A stretch of DNA of 64,000 nucleotides from Deltaproteobacteria bacterium (GTDB lineage: Bacteria; Desulfobacterota; Deferrimicrobia; Deferrimicrobiales; Deferrimicrobiaceae). The DNA lies in NCBI GenBank assembly GCA_021815305.1, contig JAKAHC010000001.1, positions 62,001-126,000 of the forward strand, in the 5' to 3' direction. Within the stretch, counting starts at the first letter, position 1. Each line of letters opens with the position of its first letter. The position numbers and the translations under genes are program-made. This document shows positions 1-8,600 of this stretch, in pieces. Below the pieces are notes generated by a model. That model was given only the letters and a program-made list of their open reading frames with translations. It searched no databases and had not been told where the DNA came from.

Positions 1-1712
1 TCCACGGGGGTGCCGGTGTCCGCCTGGTCCAGCCGCTTCCCCTTGTGGTTGACCAACGCGCGGACCCTCCCGTAGTGGATCCCGGTAACGATGGGGTCTC
101 CCACCCTGAGCGTTCCGTCCTCCACGAGGACGGTGGCGACGGGGCCCCGTCCCTTCTCCAGGCGGGATTCGATGACCGTGCCGCGGGCGAACTTGGTGGG
201 ATTGGCGCGCAGTTCGAGGATGTCCGCCTGCAGCAGGATGAGCTCGAGCAGTTCGTTGATGCCGATGCGCCGCTTCGCGGAAACGTTGGCGTAAAGCGTC
301 TGGCCGCCCCACCCTTCGGGAACGAGGCCGTGGTCGGACAGCTGCTGGCGGATCCGGTCCGGCTGGGCGCCCGGCTTGTCGATCTTGTTGACCGCGACGA
401 TGATGGGCACCCCCGCCGCCTTGGCGTGGTCGATCGCCTCGACCGTCTGGGGCATCACGCCGTCGTCGGCGCCGACGACGAGGACGACGATGTCGGTCAC
501 CGACGCGCCGCGGGCGCGCATCGAGGTGAAGGCCTCGTGGCCCGGCGTGTCGAGGATGACCATGCGCCTGCCGGCGTGCTCCACTTCATACGCGCCGATG
601 TGCTGCGTGATCCCTCCCGCCTCCGACTCGGTGACGTTGCTCTCCCGGATGGCGTCGAGAAGCGTGGTCTTGCCGTGGTCCACATGACCCATGATGGTGA
701 CCACGGGCGGCCGCGGCCGAAGATCCTCCTCCCGGTCCGCCTCCTGATCGATCAGGCTCTCCACTTCGGGAGCCACGTTCTCCACGTCGAAGCCGTACTC
801 CTGGGCGAGGAGGCTCGCCGTGTCGGCGTCCAACAGCTGATTCAGCGTGGTGGGGGTCCCCATCTCGATGAGCTTCTTGATGACGTCGGCGGCCTTGATC
901 CCCATCCTGTGGGCCAGGTCGCCCACGGTGATGACCTCTTCGATCTTCAGAAGCCGTTTGCTGGCTTTCGGCGGAATCGTGGAAGGGGCCTTCTTTTCCC
1001 TGACGGGCTTCCCCCGCCTCTTGGCCGTTCGGCTGGGCTGGAACTGTCGGACGACGACCGCCTCGGCCTCCGCGGCGGGAGCGGCCGCGTCGGCTTTTTT
1101 CGCCTCGGCCTCCGGTTCCTCGAGGACTTCCTTGATGATCGTCTGCTTCAGGACCCCTTTCTGGACCTTCTTCTCGTGGGGTCTCGCCTTCTTCCACTTC
1201 TTTTCCTTTTCCTTCCGCGCGTCCTCGGGCTTCACGGCGGGCGCGGGCTTTTCCACGACCCGCACGCTCGCCTCCGGCGTCTGCGGCATCTCGGCCGGCG
1301 GCGCCTCGCCCTCCGCGGGGGGAACCTCCATGGGCGCGGGAGCGGCCTCGACCGGGACCTTCGGCTCCGCATCGGGCGGAGGGGGCTCCCGCTGCGGCTG
1401 GGGTTCGGCGGCAGGGGGCTCGGCGGCAGGCTCGGCTTCCGGGGGCGGCGCGGGCGCCCCTCTCCGGAGGATGACCTTCTGCGAACGGCGTTCGAGCACT
1501 CCGTCGGCACGTGTCAGGGTGGTGGTCTGGGGCGGAGGAGGAGGGGGAGCGGGCTTCTTGAAATGGCCCCTGACCCTTTCGATCAGGTCTCCCTCCAGGT
1601 TGCTCGACGCCGACTTCCCCTTTGCGCCGATCCGTTCCAGGAAGACAAGGAGCTCCTTGCTGGTCTCCATGCCCAGTTCCTTGGCCAGATCGCGTATCCG
1701 AACCTTATCCAT
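1..1712 (-). CDS. infB: Translation initiation factor IF-2 (3' end beyond left edge)
   Basis: IF-2 is the GTPase that places initiator tRNA on the 30S subunit and promotes subunit joining. About 570 codons are visible; the C-terminal initiator-tRNA domains lie outside the window. The product opens with an IF2_N helix-turn domain ([15 protein letters not shown]), then a long Pro/Ala/Glu-rich linker (about residues 55-230), a second IF2_N-like segment (about 250-310) and the G domain with GHVDHGKT (about 340), DTPGH and NKID (about 441). The ATG at 1712 follows a GGGGGGAG Shine-Dalgarno, 12 bases after the ylxR stop. It is the last visible gene of the rimP-nusA-ylxR-infB operon. No internal stop was seen in the translated stretch. 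Confidence 0.97.
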   Translation of the reverse strand, partial: MDKVRIRDLAKELGMETSKELLVFLERIGAKGKSASSNLEGDLIERVRGHFKKPAPPPPPPQTTTLTRADGVLERRSQKVILRRGAPAPPPEAEPAAEPPAAEPQPQREPPPPDAEPKVPVEAAPAPMEVPPAEGEAPPAEMPQTPEASVRVVEKPAPAVKPEDARKEKEKKWKKARPHEKKVQKGVLKQTIIKEVLEEPEAEAKKADAAAPAAEAEAVVVRQFQPSRTAKRRGKPVREKKAPSTIPPKASKRLLKIEEVITVGDLAHRMGIKAADVIKKLIEMGTPTTLNQLLDADTASLLAQEYGFDVENVAPEVESLIDQEADREEDLRPRPPVVTIMGHVDHGKTTLLDAIRESNVTESEAGGITQHIGAYEVEHAGRRMVILDTPGHEAFTSMRARGASVTDIVVLVVGADDGVMPQTVEAIDHAKAAGVPIIVAVNKIDKPGAQPDRIRQQLSDHGLVPEGWGGQTLYANVSAKRRIGINELLELILLQADILELRANPTKFARGTVIESRLEKGRGPVATVLVEDGTLRVGDPIVTGIHYGRVRALVNHKGKRLDQADTGTPV

Positions 1713-1724
1713 CCACTCCCCCCG

Positions 1725-2030
1725 CTATTTTGTAGCCTCGCCCGACGCCATGGCGGCAAGCATCTTCGCCAGATCCGTGCCTCCGGCACCCATCTTCCAT
1801 CGCGCACCGCCTTTTTGCGTGCGGATCCTGGCCGCGAATATCACCATACATCCACCGGACCGGCAGAGATAGATCCCCCGCCCCGGCAGCTTCCCTCCCG
1901 GATCGGGTTTCCACTCCCCCCCCGGCTTTCCCGCAATGCGCAGCAACCGATCCTTGCCGCGGACGGCCCCGCACTGTGCGCAGGTGCGCTGCGGTCCCCC
2001 GGCGTCACTGCTCCGGGGCTTCGTTCCCAC
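1725..2030 (-). CDS. ylxR: YlxR-family (DUF448) nucleic-acid-binding protein
   Basis: A 101-residue YlxR protein, the small family encoded between nusA and infB in many bacteria and implicated in RNA binding and nucleoid or RNase P-related regulation. Visible family features are PQRTCAQCG near the N terminus, GRGIYLCRSGGC in the middle and a basic C-terminal helix. No ATG fits. A GTG at 2030 is preceded seven bases earlier by AAGGAGGAGG, so I place the start there; this puts the first 26 bases inside the 3' end of nusA and suggests translational coupling. The frame stays open further upstream inside nusA, but that extension has no similarity to the family. Confidence 0.85.
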   Translation of the reverse strand: MGTKPRSSDAGGPQRTCAQCGAVRGKDRLLRIAGKPGGEWKPDPGGKLPGRGIYLCRSGGCMVIFAARIRTQKGGARWKMGAGGTDLAKMLAAMASGEATK

Positions 2031-3294
2031 CCGGAGCCTCCTCCTTCGCGCCGGGGGCGCCGCCTTCCGCGGGGGCCGCGCCGGGATCCCGTTCCTGCAA
2101 AGGAGCCGGGGCCTCTCCCGCACCGACGCCGGGGCTCCCCGGGGAAGACGCATCCGGGGGTGCGCCCTCCTCCGGCGTTCCGGGGTCAACCCCCTCCGGA
2201 GGCGCCGGGGACTCCGATTCCGGTTTCTTCGCGAACAACCCCTCCGCCCGCTTGAGGGCATCCTCGACCTGTCCCTCGGCGCGAACCTCGATGTGCCAGC
2301 CCACGAGCTTGGAGGCGAGCTTCACGTTCTGCCCCTTCTTCCCGATCGCGAGAAGAAGCTGCTCCTCCGGAACGATCACCTCCATCGTCTTTCCCGACTC
2401 GTTCACGAGGACCCGAATGATTTCCGCAGGCTGGAGGGCGTTGCAGACGAACTTCGCAGGGTCCTCGTCCCACGCGATGATGTCGATCCGTTCCCCGCGC
2501 AGTTCCTGCACGACGCTCTGCACGCGGGACCCCTTCATCCCCACGCACGCGCCGACGGGATCCACATCGCGGTCCTTGGAGCGGACGGCGATCTTCGTCC
2601 GGAACCCCGGTTCCCGGGCCACGCTCAGGATGGAAACCACCCCCTCGTAGACCTCGGGAACCTCCTGCTCGAACAGCTTGAGGATCATCCGGGGGTCGGA
2701 CCGCGAAAGGAGGATCTCCGGGCCCCTGGAGGTTTTCGCCACGTCCTTGATATAGGCGCGGATCCGGTCGCCCTGCCGGTACCGCTCTCGCGGGATCTGC
2801 TCCGACGGGGGCATGATCGCCTCGGTCTTGCCCATGTCGATGATGATGCAGTCGCGCTCGTACCGCTGCACGATTCCGTTGATGATCTCTCCCTTGCGGC
2901 CGATGAATTCGTTGTAGATGACCTCGCGCTCCGCGTCCTTGACCTTCTGCATGATAATCTGGCGCGCCGTCTGCGCCGCGATCCGGCCCAGGTCCTTCGT
3001 GCTCAGCCTCTCGCCGAGGTTGTCGCCGACCTGCGCTTCGGGGTCCATCGCCTGTGCCTCGGCGAGGTCCATCTGGGTGTCGGGGTCCGTGACGCTCTCC
3101 ACCACCGTGCGGAAGGCCAGGATCTCGAACTCCCCCGTATCGGGGTCGTAGGTGGCTTCGAGGATCTTGTTCATCCCGAACTTCTTCCTCGCAGCGCTCT
3201 CCAGGGCTTCCTTGATCGCGTCGATGATGACGGTTTTGTCGATCCCTTTTTCCTTGCCCAGTTGGGCAATGATCTGCCCCACGTCCAGAATCAT
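2005..3294 (-). CDS. nusA: Transcription termination/antitermination factor NusA
   Basis: NusA binds RNA polymerase and nascent RNA and controls pausing, intrinsic termination and antitermination. The 429-residue product shows the N-terminal polymerase-binding domain (1-125), an S1 domain (about 135-200) and two KH domains with GMKGSR (252) and GKKGQN (318). From about residue 356 a 74-residue Pro/Gly/Ala/Glu-rich, low-complexity tail replaces the acidic repeats found in E. coli. The ATG at 3294 overlaps the rimP stop by four bases (ATGA). Its position directly behind rimP and ahead of ylxR-infB is the standard operon order, so the call is secure; only the function of the tail is unknown. Confidence 0.97.
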   Translation of the reverse strand: MILDVGQIIAQLGKEKGIDKTVIIDAIKEALESAARKKFGMNKILEATYDPDTGEFEILAFRTVVESVTDPDTQMDLAEAQAMDPEAQVGDNLGERLSTKDLGRIAAQTARQIIMQKVKDAEREVIYNEFIGRKGEIINGIVQRYERDCIIIDMGKTEAIMPPSEQIPRERYRQGDRIRAYIKDVAKTSRGPEILLSRSDPRMILKLFEQEVPEVYEGVVSILSVAREPGFRTKIAVRSKDRDVDPVGACVGMKGSRVQSVVQELRGERIDIIAWDEDPAKFVCNALQPAEIIRVLVNESGKTMEVIVPEEQLLLAIGKKGQNVKLASKLVGWHIEVRAEGQVEDALKRAEGLFAKKPESESPAPPEGVDPGTPEEGAPPDASSPGSPGVGAGEAPAPLQERDPGAAPAEGGAPGAKEEAPGGNEAPEQ

Positions 3295-3782
3295 CTTTTT
3301 TTCTTTCCCTTCCCGAAGAGTTCGTCCTGCGGCACGTCGACATTCGCCTTCCGGATCTCCAGATACCTCACGCGGTGATCCGCATCGTCCCCCCGGACGA
3401 CGATTCCCTCGTCGTCCGCCGTCACGAGGGTTCCCTGGAGGTTCCTGCGCCCCTCCCTGGGCTCCGCCAGAGCCACCTTCACCCGGTTCCCCACCGCCGC
3501 GGTGAAGTGCCCGGGGGTGCGGAGCCTGCGGTTCACCCCGGGGGAGGAAACCTCGAGAACGTAATTTCCTTCCAGCGGGTCTTCCACGTCGAGGACGGCG
3601 CCCAACCTGCGACTGCACGTCTCGATCTCGGACAAGGAGACGCCGCCCTCCCGATCCACGTACACGCGAAGGATCGCCCTGTTCCCTTCCCGAACGACCT
3701 CGAGGTCGAACAAGGAGAGGGAGAGGTCTCTGGCGACTTCCCTCGCCAGCACCTCGATCTTTTCGGTGTCCGTTTTCCTCAC
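3291..3782 (-). CDS. rimP: Ribosome maturation factor RimP
   Basis: RimP assists late 30S subunit assembly. The 163-residue sequence has the family's N-terminal alpha/beta domain, including LEVSSPGVNRRLR (the conserved SSPG-x-x-R-x-L signature), and a C-terminal SH3-like barrel ending in a Lys-rich GKGKKKR tail. The start is a GTG at 3782; no convincing Shine-Dalgarno precedes it because the nine-T tract of a hairpin (3789-3814) ends six bases upstream. A second in-frame GTG nine codons downstream is possible but would clip the first helix. rimP is the first gene of the rimP-nusA-ylxR-infB operon and couples to nusA through an ATGA overlap. Confidence 0.93.
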   Translation of the reverse strand: MRKTDTEKIEVLAREVARDLSLSLFDLEVVREGNRAILRVYVDREGGVSLSEIETCSRRLGAVLDVEDPLEGNYVLEVSSPGVNRRLRTPGHFTAAVGNRVKVALAEPREGRRNLQGTLVTADDEGIVVRGDDADHRVRYLEIRKANVDVPQDELFGKGKKKR

Positions 3783-3788
3783 GATAGG

Positions 3789-3814
3789 AAAAAAAAAGTG
3801 GGCCCCCGCCCACT
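3789..3814 (-). terminator. Hairpin plus T-tract between pyrD and rimP (terminator or attenuator)
   Basis: Read on the minus strand, a 7-bp perfect stem (3797-3803 with 3808-3814) closes a GGGG loop and is followed at once by nine T residues. This is a textbook Rho-independent terminator. It can end the long pyrD operon, but it also lies downstream of a TATAAT box (3835-3840) and six bases before rimP, so it may act as an attenuator in the rimP leader. Confidence 0.85.
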
Positions 3815-3834
3815 CATTTCAAGCCCTAAACCCG

Positions 3835-3840
3835 ATTATA
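3835..3840 (-). promoter_or_regulatory. Candidate -10 box for the rimP-nusA-infB operon
   Basis: The minus strand reads TATAAT here, a perfect -10 hexamer in an otherwise GC-rich gap. A start site near 3828 would give a leader of about 45 bases containing the hairpin and T-tract. The -35 is poor: the best match, TTGTGG, is 21 bases upstream, longer than usual. Confidence 0.45.
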
Positions 3841-3887
3841 TTACAGGGAAAGCGCCATCGCCCACAACACATTTCTTTTCCTCCCCC

Positions 3888-4814
3888 TTAGAGGACGAGC
3901 CGCCCACGGTAGTCGTCCACCCGGGCGATCTTCTCGCGGATGAAGAAGTTGCGGATCCCCTCCACGATTTCCACGCACGCGTTCGGGTTGCGGAAGTTCG
4001 CGGTCCCCACCTGCACCGCCGCCGCGCCGACGAGAAGAAACTCGAGCGCGTCCTCCGCGCTCTGGATCCCGCCGATACCAATCACGGGAATCTTCACCGA
4101 ACGGCACGCCTCCCAGACCATCCGCAACGCCACCGGCTTGATGGCCGGTCCGGACAATCCCCCGGTCACGTTGGAGAGCACGGGTTTCCGCTTCCGGTGA
4201 TCCACCGCCATCCCCACGATCGTGTTGATGAGCGTCACCGCGTCCGCCCCCGCCTCCTCCGCTGCGCGGGCTACCGCTCCGATATCCCCGACGTTCGGGG
4301 AAAGCTTCACCCACAGGGGCTTGCCCGTCGCGGCGCGCACCCGGCGCGTCAGGCCGTACAGCCCTTCGGGTGTGGAGCCGAAGGCGATGCCCCCCTCCTT
4401 GACGTTGGGGCAGGAGGCGTTCAGTTCGATGGCGATCAGTGACGGCACCCCGGAGAGGCGGCGGGCGACCGATTCGTACTCCTCGATCGTCCTGCCGTAG
4501 ATGTTCGCCGCGTATGCCGCACCGGCATCCGCCAGCCGGGGCGCCACCTCGGCGACGAAACGTTCGACGCCGATATTCTGCAGCCCGATGGCGTTGAGCA
4601 TGCCTGCGGATGTCTCCACGATCCGCGGGGGAGCGTTCCCGGCGGTGGGTTCCAGGGACAACCCCTTGACGATGATCGCCCCGAGCAGGGAGATGTCGTA
4701 GAACGGCGTAAATTCCAGCCCATACCCGAAGGTTCCCGACGCGCTCATCACCGGGTTCTTGAGAAGGACCTCCCCCACCCTGGCGCGGATATCGGGGACC
4801 GCCGCCTGCGTCAC
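3888..4814 (-). CDS. pyrD: Dihydroorotate dehydrogenase, class 1B catalytic subunit
   Basis: This FMN enzyme oxidises dihydroorotate to orotate in pyrimidine synthesis; the class 1B form passes electrons to NAD through PyrK. The 308-residue TIM-barrel sequence carries NPVMSASGTFGYG near the N terminus, ELNASCPNVKEGG with the catalytic Cys of class 1B, VKLSPNV, the GGLSGPAIKP loop and IGIGGIQSAEDALEFL for FMN phosphate. The GTG start at 4814 overlaps the pyrK stop (GTGA), and no Shine-Dalgarno is needed if translation is coupled. It is the last gene before the terminator at 3789-3814. The Cys instead of Ser at the catalytic base agrees with the neighbouring pyrK and excludes class 2. Confidence 0.95.
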   Translation of the reverse strand: MTQAAVPDIRARVGEVLLKNPVMSASGTFGYGLEFTPFYDISLLGAIIVKGLSLEPTAGNAPPRIVETSAGMLNAIGLQNIGVERFVAEVAPRLADAGAAYAANIYGRTIEEYESVARRLSGVPSLIAIELNASCPNVKEGGIAFGSTPEGLYGLTRRVRAATGKPLWVKLSPNVGDIGAVARAAEEAGADAVTLINTIVGMAVDHRKRKPVLSNVTGGLSGPAIKPVALRMVWEACRSVKIPVIGIGGIQSAEDALEFLLVGAAAVQVGTANFRNPNACVEIVEGIRNFFIREKIARVDDYRGRLVL

Positions 4815-5629
4815 CAGACGACCTCCCTCGCGTCGAACACCGGTCCTTCCTTGCAGACCCGCCGGTACGAGGTCTTCCCCTCCTCGCGCACTTCCGTCAC
4901 GCACCCCCAGCAGACGCCGAAACCGCAAGCCATGTGGTTCTCCAGGGACGCCTGCACCGGGATGCCGAGGGGGAGGGCAAGCGAGGAGACCGACCTGAGC
5001 ATTTCCCGGGGGCCGCAGGCAAGGATCATGAGGCGCCTCCGCTCCGGGGTTTTCAACCTGTCCAGCCGGTCCCGGACGGCATCGGTCACGGTGCCGAAGA
5101 AACCCGCCGTCCCGTCGTCCGTGCACGGATGCACGCGGCCCGGGAGGCCGCCGCCGGGGATCCAGTCCCGCGGGGGGAGCTGGTCGCGCGTGCGGGCGCC
5201 GAGGAACATCTCGAATTCCGACCGTTCCTGTTCCAGAAAAACTGCGGCGGGAAACACCGTGGAGAACCCCACGCCCCCCCCCAGGAGCCAGTACGTGCGC
5301 TCTTCCCCGCCGAATTCGAAACCGCGGCCCAGCGGGAGAGTCGCCGCGATCGGATCGCCTTCGTGGAGCCCGGAAAGAAGCGCGGTTCCCCTGCCGGCCA
5401 CCTTGTAGACGAACTCCACGGTCCCTTTGCCCCTGGCGCCTCTGGCGCGGAAGATCGCCAACGGGCGCGGCAGCAGCGGGTCGTTCCCGGGCCATCCCGA
5501 CACCATGGCGAACTGACCGGGGGCGAACTCGATCCGGTCGGGGAGCGCGACTTCCATCCGGTAGAAGATGCCGCCGCCGGCGTTGTGAAGAATCTTCCCG
5601 TGGACGAACCGCGGCCGGTTAATGGGCAT
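4811..5629 (-). CDS. pyrK: Dihydroorotate dehydrogenase electron-transfer subunit
   Basis: PyrK is the FAD and [2Fe-2S] subunit that takes electrons from the PyrD flavin to NAD+. The 272-residue protein has a ferredoxin-reductase FAD domain (FAPGQFAMVSGW), an NAD-binding domain with LLGGGVGFSTVFPAA and a C-terminal cysteine cluster, ACGFGVCWGCV followed by VCKEGPVF, for the iron-sulfur cluster. The ATG at 5629 lies inside the end of rimI (11-bp overlap, ATGCCCATTAA), and its own stop overlaps pyrD. The two subunits are therefore translated as a coupled pair. The glycine-rich loop and all four cysteines are intact, so an active holoenzyme is expected. Confidence 0.93.
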   Translation of the reverse strand: MPINRPRFVHGKILHNAGGGIFYRMEVALPDRIEFAPGQFAMVSGWPGNDPLLPRPLAIFRARGARGKGTVEFVYKVAGRGTALLSGLHEGDPIAATLPLGRGFEFGGEERTYWLLGGGVGFSTVFPAAVFLEQERSEFEMFLGARTRDQLPPRDWIPGGGLPGRVHPCTDDGTAGFFGTVTDAVRDRLDRLKTPERRRLMILACGPREMLRSVSSLALPLGIPVQASLENHMACGFGVCWGCVTEVREEGKTSYRRVCKEGPVFDAREVVW

Positions 5630-6059
5630 CGCTCTCCCGTATTTCCCTGGCGAGGAGCACGGCGTCCTCTCCCGTGTCGGTGTAGTACCTCTTCCGGATC
5701 CCCAGAAACCGGAAACCCATCGAACCGTACAGCCGCTGCGCCTCCTCGTTCCCCACGCGCACTTCCAGGTGGAGCAGGGAGGATCCCGCACGCGCGCCCC
5801 GCGCGATGCATTCCCGGACCAGCGCCCTCCCGATCCCCCGCCGGCGCCGGGCGGGATGTACGGCGATGTTCAGGAGGTGAGACTCCCCGGCGGCGGTCCA
5901 GCAGACGGCGTAGCCCACGATCTCCCCGCCTTCGCCCACCGCCACGACGGGAGCGGAGAAGTCGCGGCCCAGATCCTCGGCGAACATCCCGCGCGACCAG
6001 GGCGTGAGGAACGAGGACTCCTCGATCGCCATCACCCCGTCGAGATCCGGGGATTCCAT
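5619..6059 (-). CDS. rimI: Ribosomal protein S18 alanine N-acetyltransferase (GNAT)
   Basis: A 146-residue GNAT-fold acetyltransferase of the RimI type, which acetylates the N-terminal alanine of ribosomal protein S18 or similar substrates using acetyl-CoA. The hallmarks are IEESSFLTPWSRGMF at the substrate side, LLNIAVHPARRRRGIGRALV (motif A, the R/Q-x-x-G-x-G/A pyrophosphate loop) and LEVRVGNEEAQRLYGSMGF (motif B). The ATG at 6059 is the only good start. The gene sits between fabH and pyrK and overlaps pyrK by 11 bp. RimI is assigned by motif pattern; another protein N-acetyltransferase cannot be fully excluded. Confidence 0.85.
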   Translation of the reverse strand: MESPDLDGVMAIEESSFLTPWSRGMFAEDLGRDFSAPVVAVGEGGEIVGYAVCWTAAGESHLLNIAVHPARRRRGIGRALVRECIARGARAGSSLLHLEVRVGNEEAQRLYGSMGFRFLGIRKRYYTDTGEDAVLLAREIRESDAH

Positions 6060-6094
6060 GGTCCGGATCCGGAAGTCCAGCCCCTACGCCCTCG

Positions 6095-7087
6095 CTACCA
6101 GCGTATCAGAGCCGACGCCCATGTGAACCCCGAGCCGAACGCCGCAAGGCAAACGAGGTCCCCCTCCCGGAGCCTCCCCCCCTCCACGCACTCGTCGAGG
6201 GCGATGGGGATCGACGCCGCCGTTGTGTTCCCGTACTTTTCGATGTTGGAGAAGACCTTCCCCTCCGGGAGCCCGAGGGCCTCCCCAACCGCCTGGGTGA
6301 TCCGTAGGTTCGCCTGGTGCGGGACCAGGAGGGAGAGATCGGAGAGGGCGAGACCGTTTTTCGCCAGTGCCTCCCGGATCACCTCAGGGAAGCGGCGGAC
6401 TGCGTGGGTGAACACGTACCGCCCGTTCATCCTGGGAAAGTGCCTTCCCGCCTCGAGCATGTCTTTCGTGATCCAGGGGTTCGAAAGGAAGGTGGGCGCC
6501 TCGACGCAGAGTTCCCTGGCGTATTTCCCCTCGGAGTGGAGGTGGGAGGAGAGGATCCCTCTCCCGGAATCCGCAGGACCGACGACCACGGCGCCTGCGC
6601 CGTCTCCGAAGATCACCGCCGTGTCACGGCCCGCCGTGGTGAAGTTGAGGCCGGGGCTGTGGGTCTCCGCCCCGATGACCAGAACGTAGTCGTGGAACCC
6701 TCCCTTGACGTACGCCTCCGCGACGGAGAGACCATAGAGAAAACCCGTGCACTGGTCGCGCACATCCAGCGCCCCCACGGTGGGCATCCCGAGCTGCTGC
6801 TGCACGAGGACGCCGGCGCCCGGAAAGTAGTAGTCGGGCGAGAGGGTGGCGAACACGACCAGTCCGATATCGTCGACGGCGATCCCCGCCTTCCCGATCG
6901 CCTTGCGCGCGGCCGCGGTCCCCAGGTGGGACGCTCCCACGCCGGGTTCCACGAAACGACGCTCCCGCACCCCGGTGCGCTGGACGATCCATTCGTCCGA
7001 GGTGTCCATGAGCATCGTCAACTCCTCGTTCGATACCACCCTGGGCGGAAGTTCCCGCCCCGTGCCGACGATCCTCGCTCCTCGCAT
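6095..7087 (-). CDS. fabH: 3-oxoacyl-[acyl-carrier-protein] synthase III
   Basis: FabH condenses acetyl-CoA (or a branched primer) with malonyl-ACP to start fatty-acid synthesis. The 330-residue thiolase-fold protein has the catalytic triad in place: Cys113 in DQCTGFLYG, His257 in VPHQANLRI and Asn287 in YGNTTAASIP. The DTSDEWIVQRTGVRER stretch that lines the CoA site is also clear. FabH of this length normally belongs to the housekeeping system. No other fab genes are adjacent; instead it lies between pdaD and rimI, in the same transcription direction with short gaps, so it is probably co-transcribed as part of the long minus-strand run. Confidence 0.94.
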   Translation of the reverse strand: MRGARIVGTGRELPPRVVSNEELTMLMDTSDEWIVQRTGVRERRFVEPGVGASHLGTAAARKAIGKAGIAVDDIGLVVFATLSPDYYFPGAGVLVQQQLGMPTVGALDVRDQCTGFLYGLSVAEAYVKGGFHDYVLVIGAETHSPGLNFTTAGRDTAVIFGDGAGAVVVGPADSGRGILSSHLHSEGKYARELCVEAPTFLSNPWITKDMLEAGRHFPRMNGRYVFTHAVRRFPEVIREALAKNGLALSDLSLLVPHQANLRITQAVGEALGLPEGKVFSNIEKYGNTTAASIPIALDECVEGGRLREGDLVCLAAFGSGFTWASALIRW

Positions 7088-7099
7088 CCCGCCCCCCGT

Positions 7100-7639
7100 C
7101 TAAAGGATCAGCACGGCCGCAGCTACGGTCGTGGTGTACTCGTCCTTCACGATGGCAGACTGGCTGATGTTGAAGGACTTGTAGATCTTCCCGCTGATCT
7201 TCCACACTTCCCGCTTCTCGTCCCAGCTCTTGTCCTCGTCGAACTCGACGCCGAGCGTGGAGGCGAGCATCGCCGCCGCCAGATCCTCGGCGTAGTCGCC
7301 GGCGACCTTTTCCGTCTGGCCGAAGGCGTGGTGTTCGCTCAGGTACCCGTACACGGAGCGGTCGGAGGGCAGCGCGCACCCCACCGAGGCCGCCACCAGT
7401 CTCCGGGGCTCGTCGCTGCAGCATCGGCTCATGACCACGAAGACGATCTCCCCGGGGGAGAGGAGCTTGAGCCCCTCGTCCTTCTTCACGATCCTGCACT
7501 TGGGGGGGAATATGCTCGACACCTGCACGAGGTTGAACTTCTCGATCCCGGCATCGCGGAGGGCAAGCTCGAACGAGGTCAGCTGCTCGCGGTGGCGGCC
7601 GACCCCCTTGGTAAAGAAGACCTTCGTCGGTACGGACAT
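7100..7639 (-). CDS. pdaD: Pyruvoyl-dependent arginine decarboxylase
   Basis: This enzyme removes CO2 from arginine to give agmatine using a covalently bound pyruvoyl group rather than PLP. The 179-residue precursor contains VQVSSIFPP: the family cleaves itself between the two serines (41 and 42), leaving a beta chain of about 41 residues and an alpha chain starting with the pyruvoyl group. Further family marks are [21 protein letters not shown] with the catalytic-region Glu, and a C-terminal [13 protein letters not shown] Shine-Dalgarno lies nine bases before the ATG at 7639. speB lies 30 bp upstream in the same direction, so the pair encodes arginine to agmatine to putrescine. Confidence 0.92.
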   Translation of the reverse strand: MSVPTKVFFTKGVGRHREQLTSFELALRDAGIEKFNLVQVSSIFPPKCRIVKKDEGLKLLSPGEIVFVVMSRCCSDEPRRLVAASVGCALPSDRSVYGYLSEHHAFGQTEKVAGDYAEDLAAAMLASTLGVEFDEDKSWDEKREVWKISGKIYKSFNISQSAIVKDEYTTTVAAAVLIL

Positions 7640-7669
7640 TGGCGGCTTCTCCTTAGATTCGCCGGGATC

Positions 7670-8560
7670 TCACTTCCCCGCCTGGCGGGCGACCAGCCAC
7701 CCCATCAGGCGGTAGCACAATCGCGCCGCCAGGTAGTCCGGCGCGACCATGCCCCCGATCGGGGCGAGTTCCATGATGTCGAAGCCGACCACGTTGCAGT
7801 TCGATCGCATCACGTCCCGCAGCATGTCGATCACCTCGAACCAGGTGAGTCCGCCGGGCTCCGGGGTGACCACGGCGGGCATGATCCCGGGATCGAACAC
7901 GTCGAGGTCGATGGTGATGTACACGTTTCCCCGGATGGAGCTGACGATCCCCTTCGTCACGTCCGCCAGGTTGTCGCGGACCTCGGAGGCATAGAAGGTC
8001 TTCACGTCCTCCGCCTTCTTCAGGTAGCGGTCCTCTTCCTCGGACATGCTCCGGATGCCGACCTGGACGAGCTTCGCGCCCGCCCCGACGATCCTGCGCC
8101 CGACGCAGGCGTGGTTGAGCGGCGTCCCGAGGTACTCGTCCCGAAGATCCGTGTGCGCGTCGAGCTGCAAAACCGTGAGCTCCCCGTGCTTCTTCCTGAG
8201 GGCGGTCACCGCCGCCGCCGTGCCCGTGTGCTCCCCCCCCAGGAGGATGGGAAACTTCCCCGCCTTCGTGATCGCACGGATCCGGCGCTCCGCCTCCTTG
8301 AGAGCGCTGACCGGCCCCGTTGTGGCGACGGGAATCTCGGTCGAAACGAAGATCCCCGCGCGGTACGGCTCGATCTTGTTCTCCTCGTCGAAGAGCTCCA
8401 TGTGGGAAGAGGCGGCCAGGATGGCCCGAGGGCCGTTCCGCGTCCCGGCGAAGTACGTCGTCGTCTGGTCGACCGGGAAGGGAACGACGACGAAGGTCGC
8501 CTCCTTCCACGATGCGTACCTGCCGGAGATTCCTCCGAACGTCACGGAGTATGGGATCAA
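7670..8560 (-). CDS. speB: Agmatinase (ureohydrolase family)
   Basis: Agmatinase hydrolyses agmatine to putrescine and urea with a binuclear manganese centre. The metal ligands appear in the usual three blocks: GGEHT, LQLDAHTDLRDE and TIDLDVFDPG; the GGMVAPDY loop near the C terminus is also typical. No ATG fits. I chose TTG at 8560 because an AAGGAGG Shine-Dalgarno stands six bases before it and the resulting 296 residues match family length. The first metal block has Glu-His where many members have Asp-His, a common variant. Adjacency to pdaD, which makes agmatine, supports agmatinase rather than arginase or another ureohydrolase. Confidence 0.92.
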   Translation of the reverse strand: MIPYSVTFGGISGRYASWKEATFVVVPFPVDQTTTYFAGTRNGPRAILAASSHMELFDEENKIEPYRAGIFVSTEIPVATTGPVSALKEAERRIRAITKAGKFPILLGGEHTGTAAAVTALRKKHGELTVLQLDAHTDLRDEYLGTPLNHACVGRRIVGAGAKLVQVGIRSMSEEEDRYLKKAEDVKTFYASEVRDNLADVTKGIVSSIRGNVYITIDLDVFDPGIMPAVVTPEPGGLTWFEVIDMLRDVMRSNCNVVGFDIMELAPIGGMVAPDYLAARLCYRLMGWLVARQAGK

Positions 8561-8600
8561 GAGAGGCCTCCTTCGTATGGGGCGGACTATCCGGCAGATT

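Noticed and set aside
45-2255. Plus-strand open frame of over 700 codons at the left edge
   Set aside because: It lies antisense to infB, ylxR and nusA, whose products are clear homologues.
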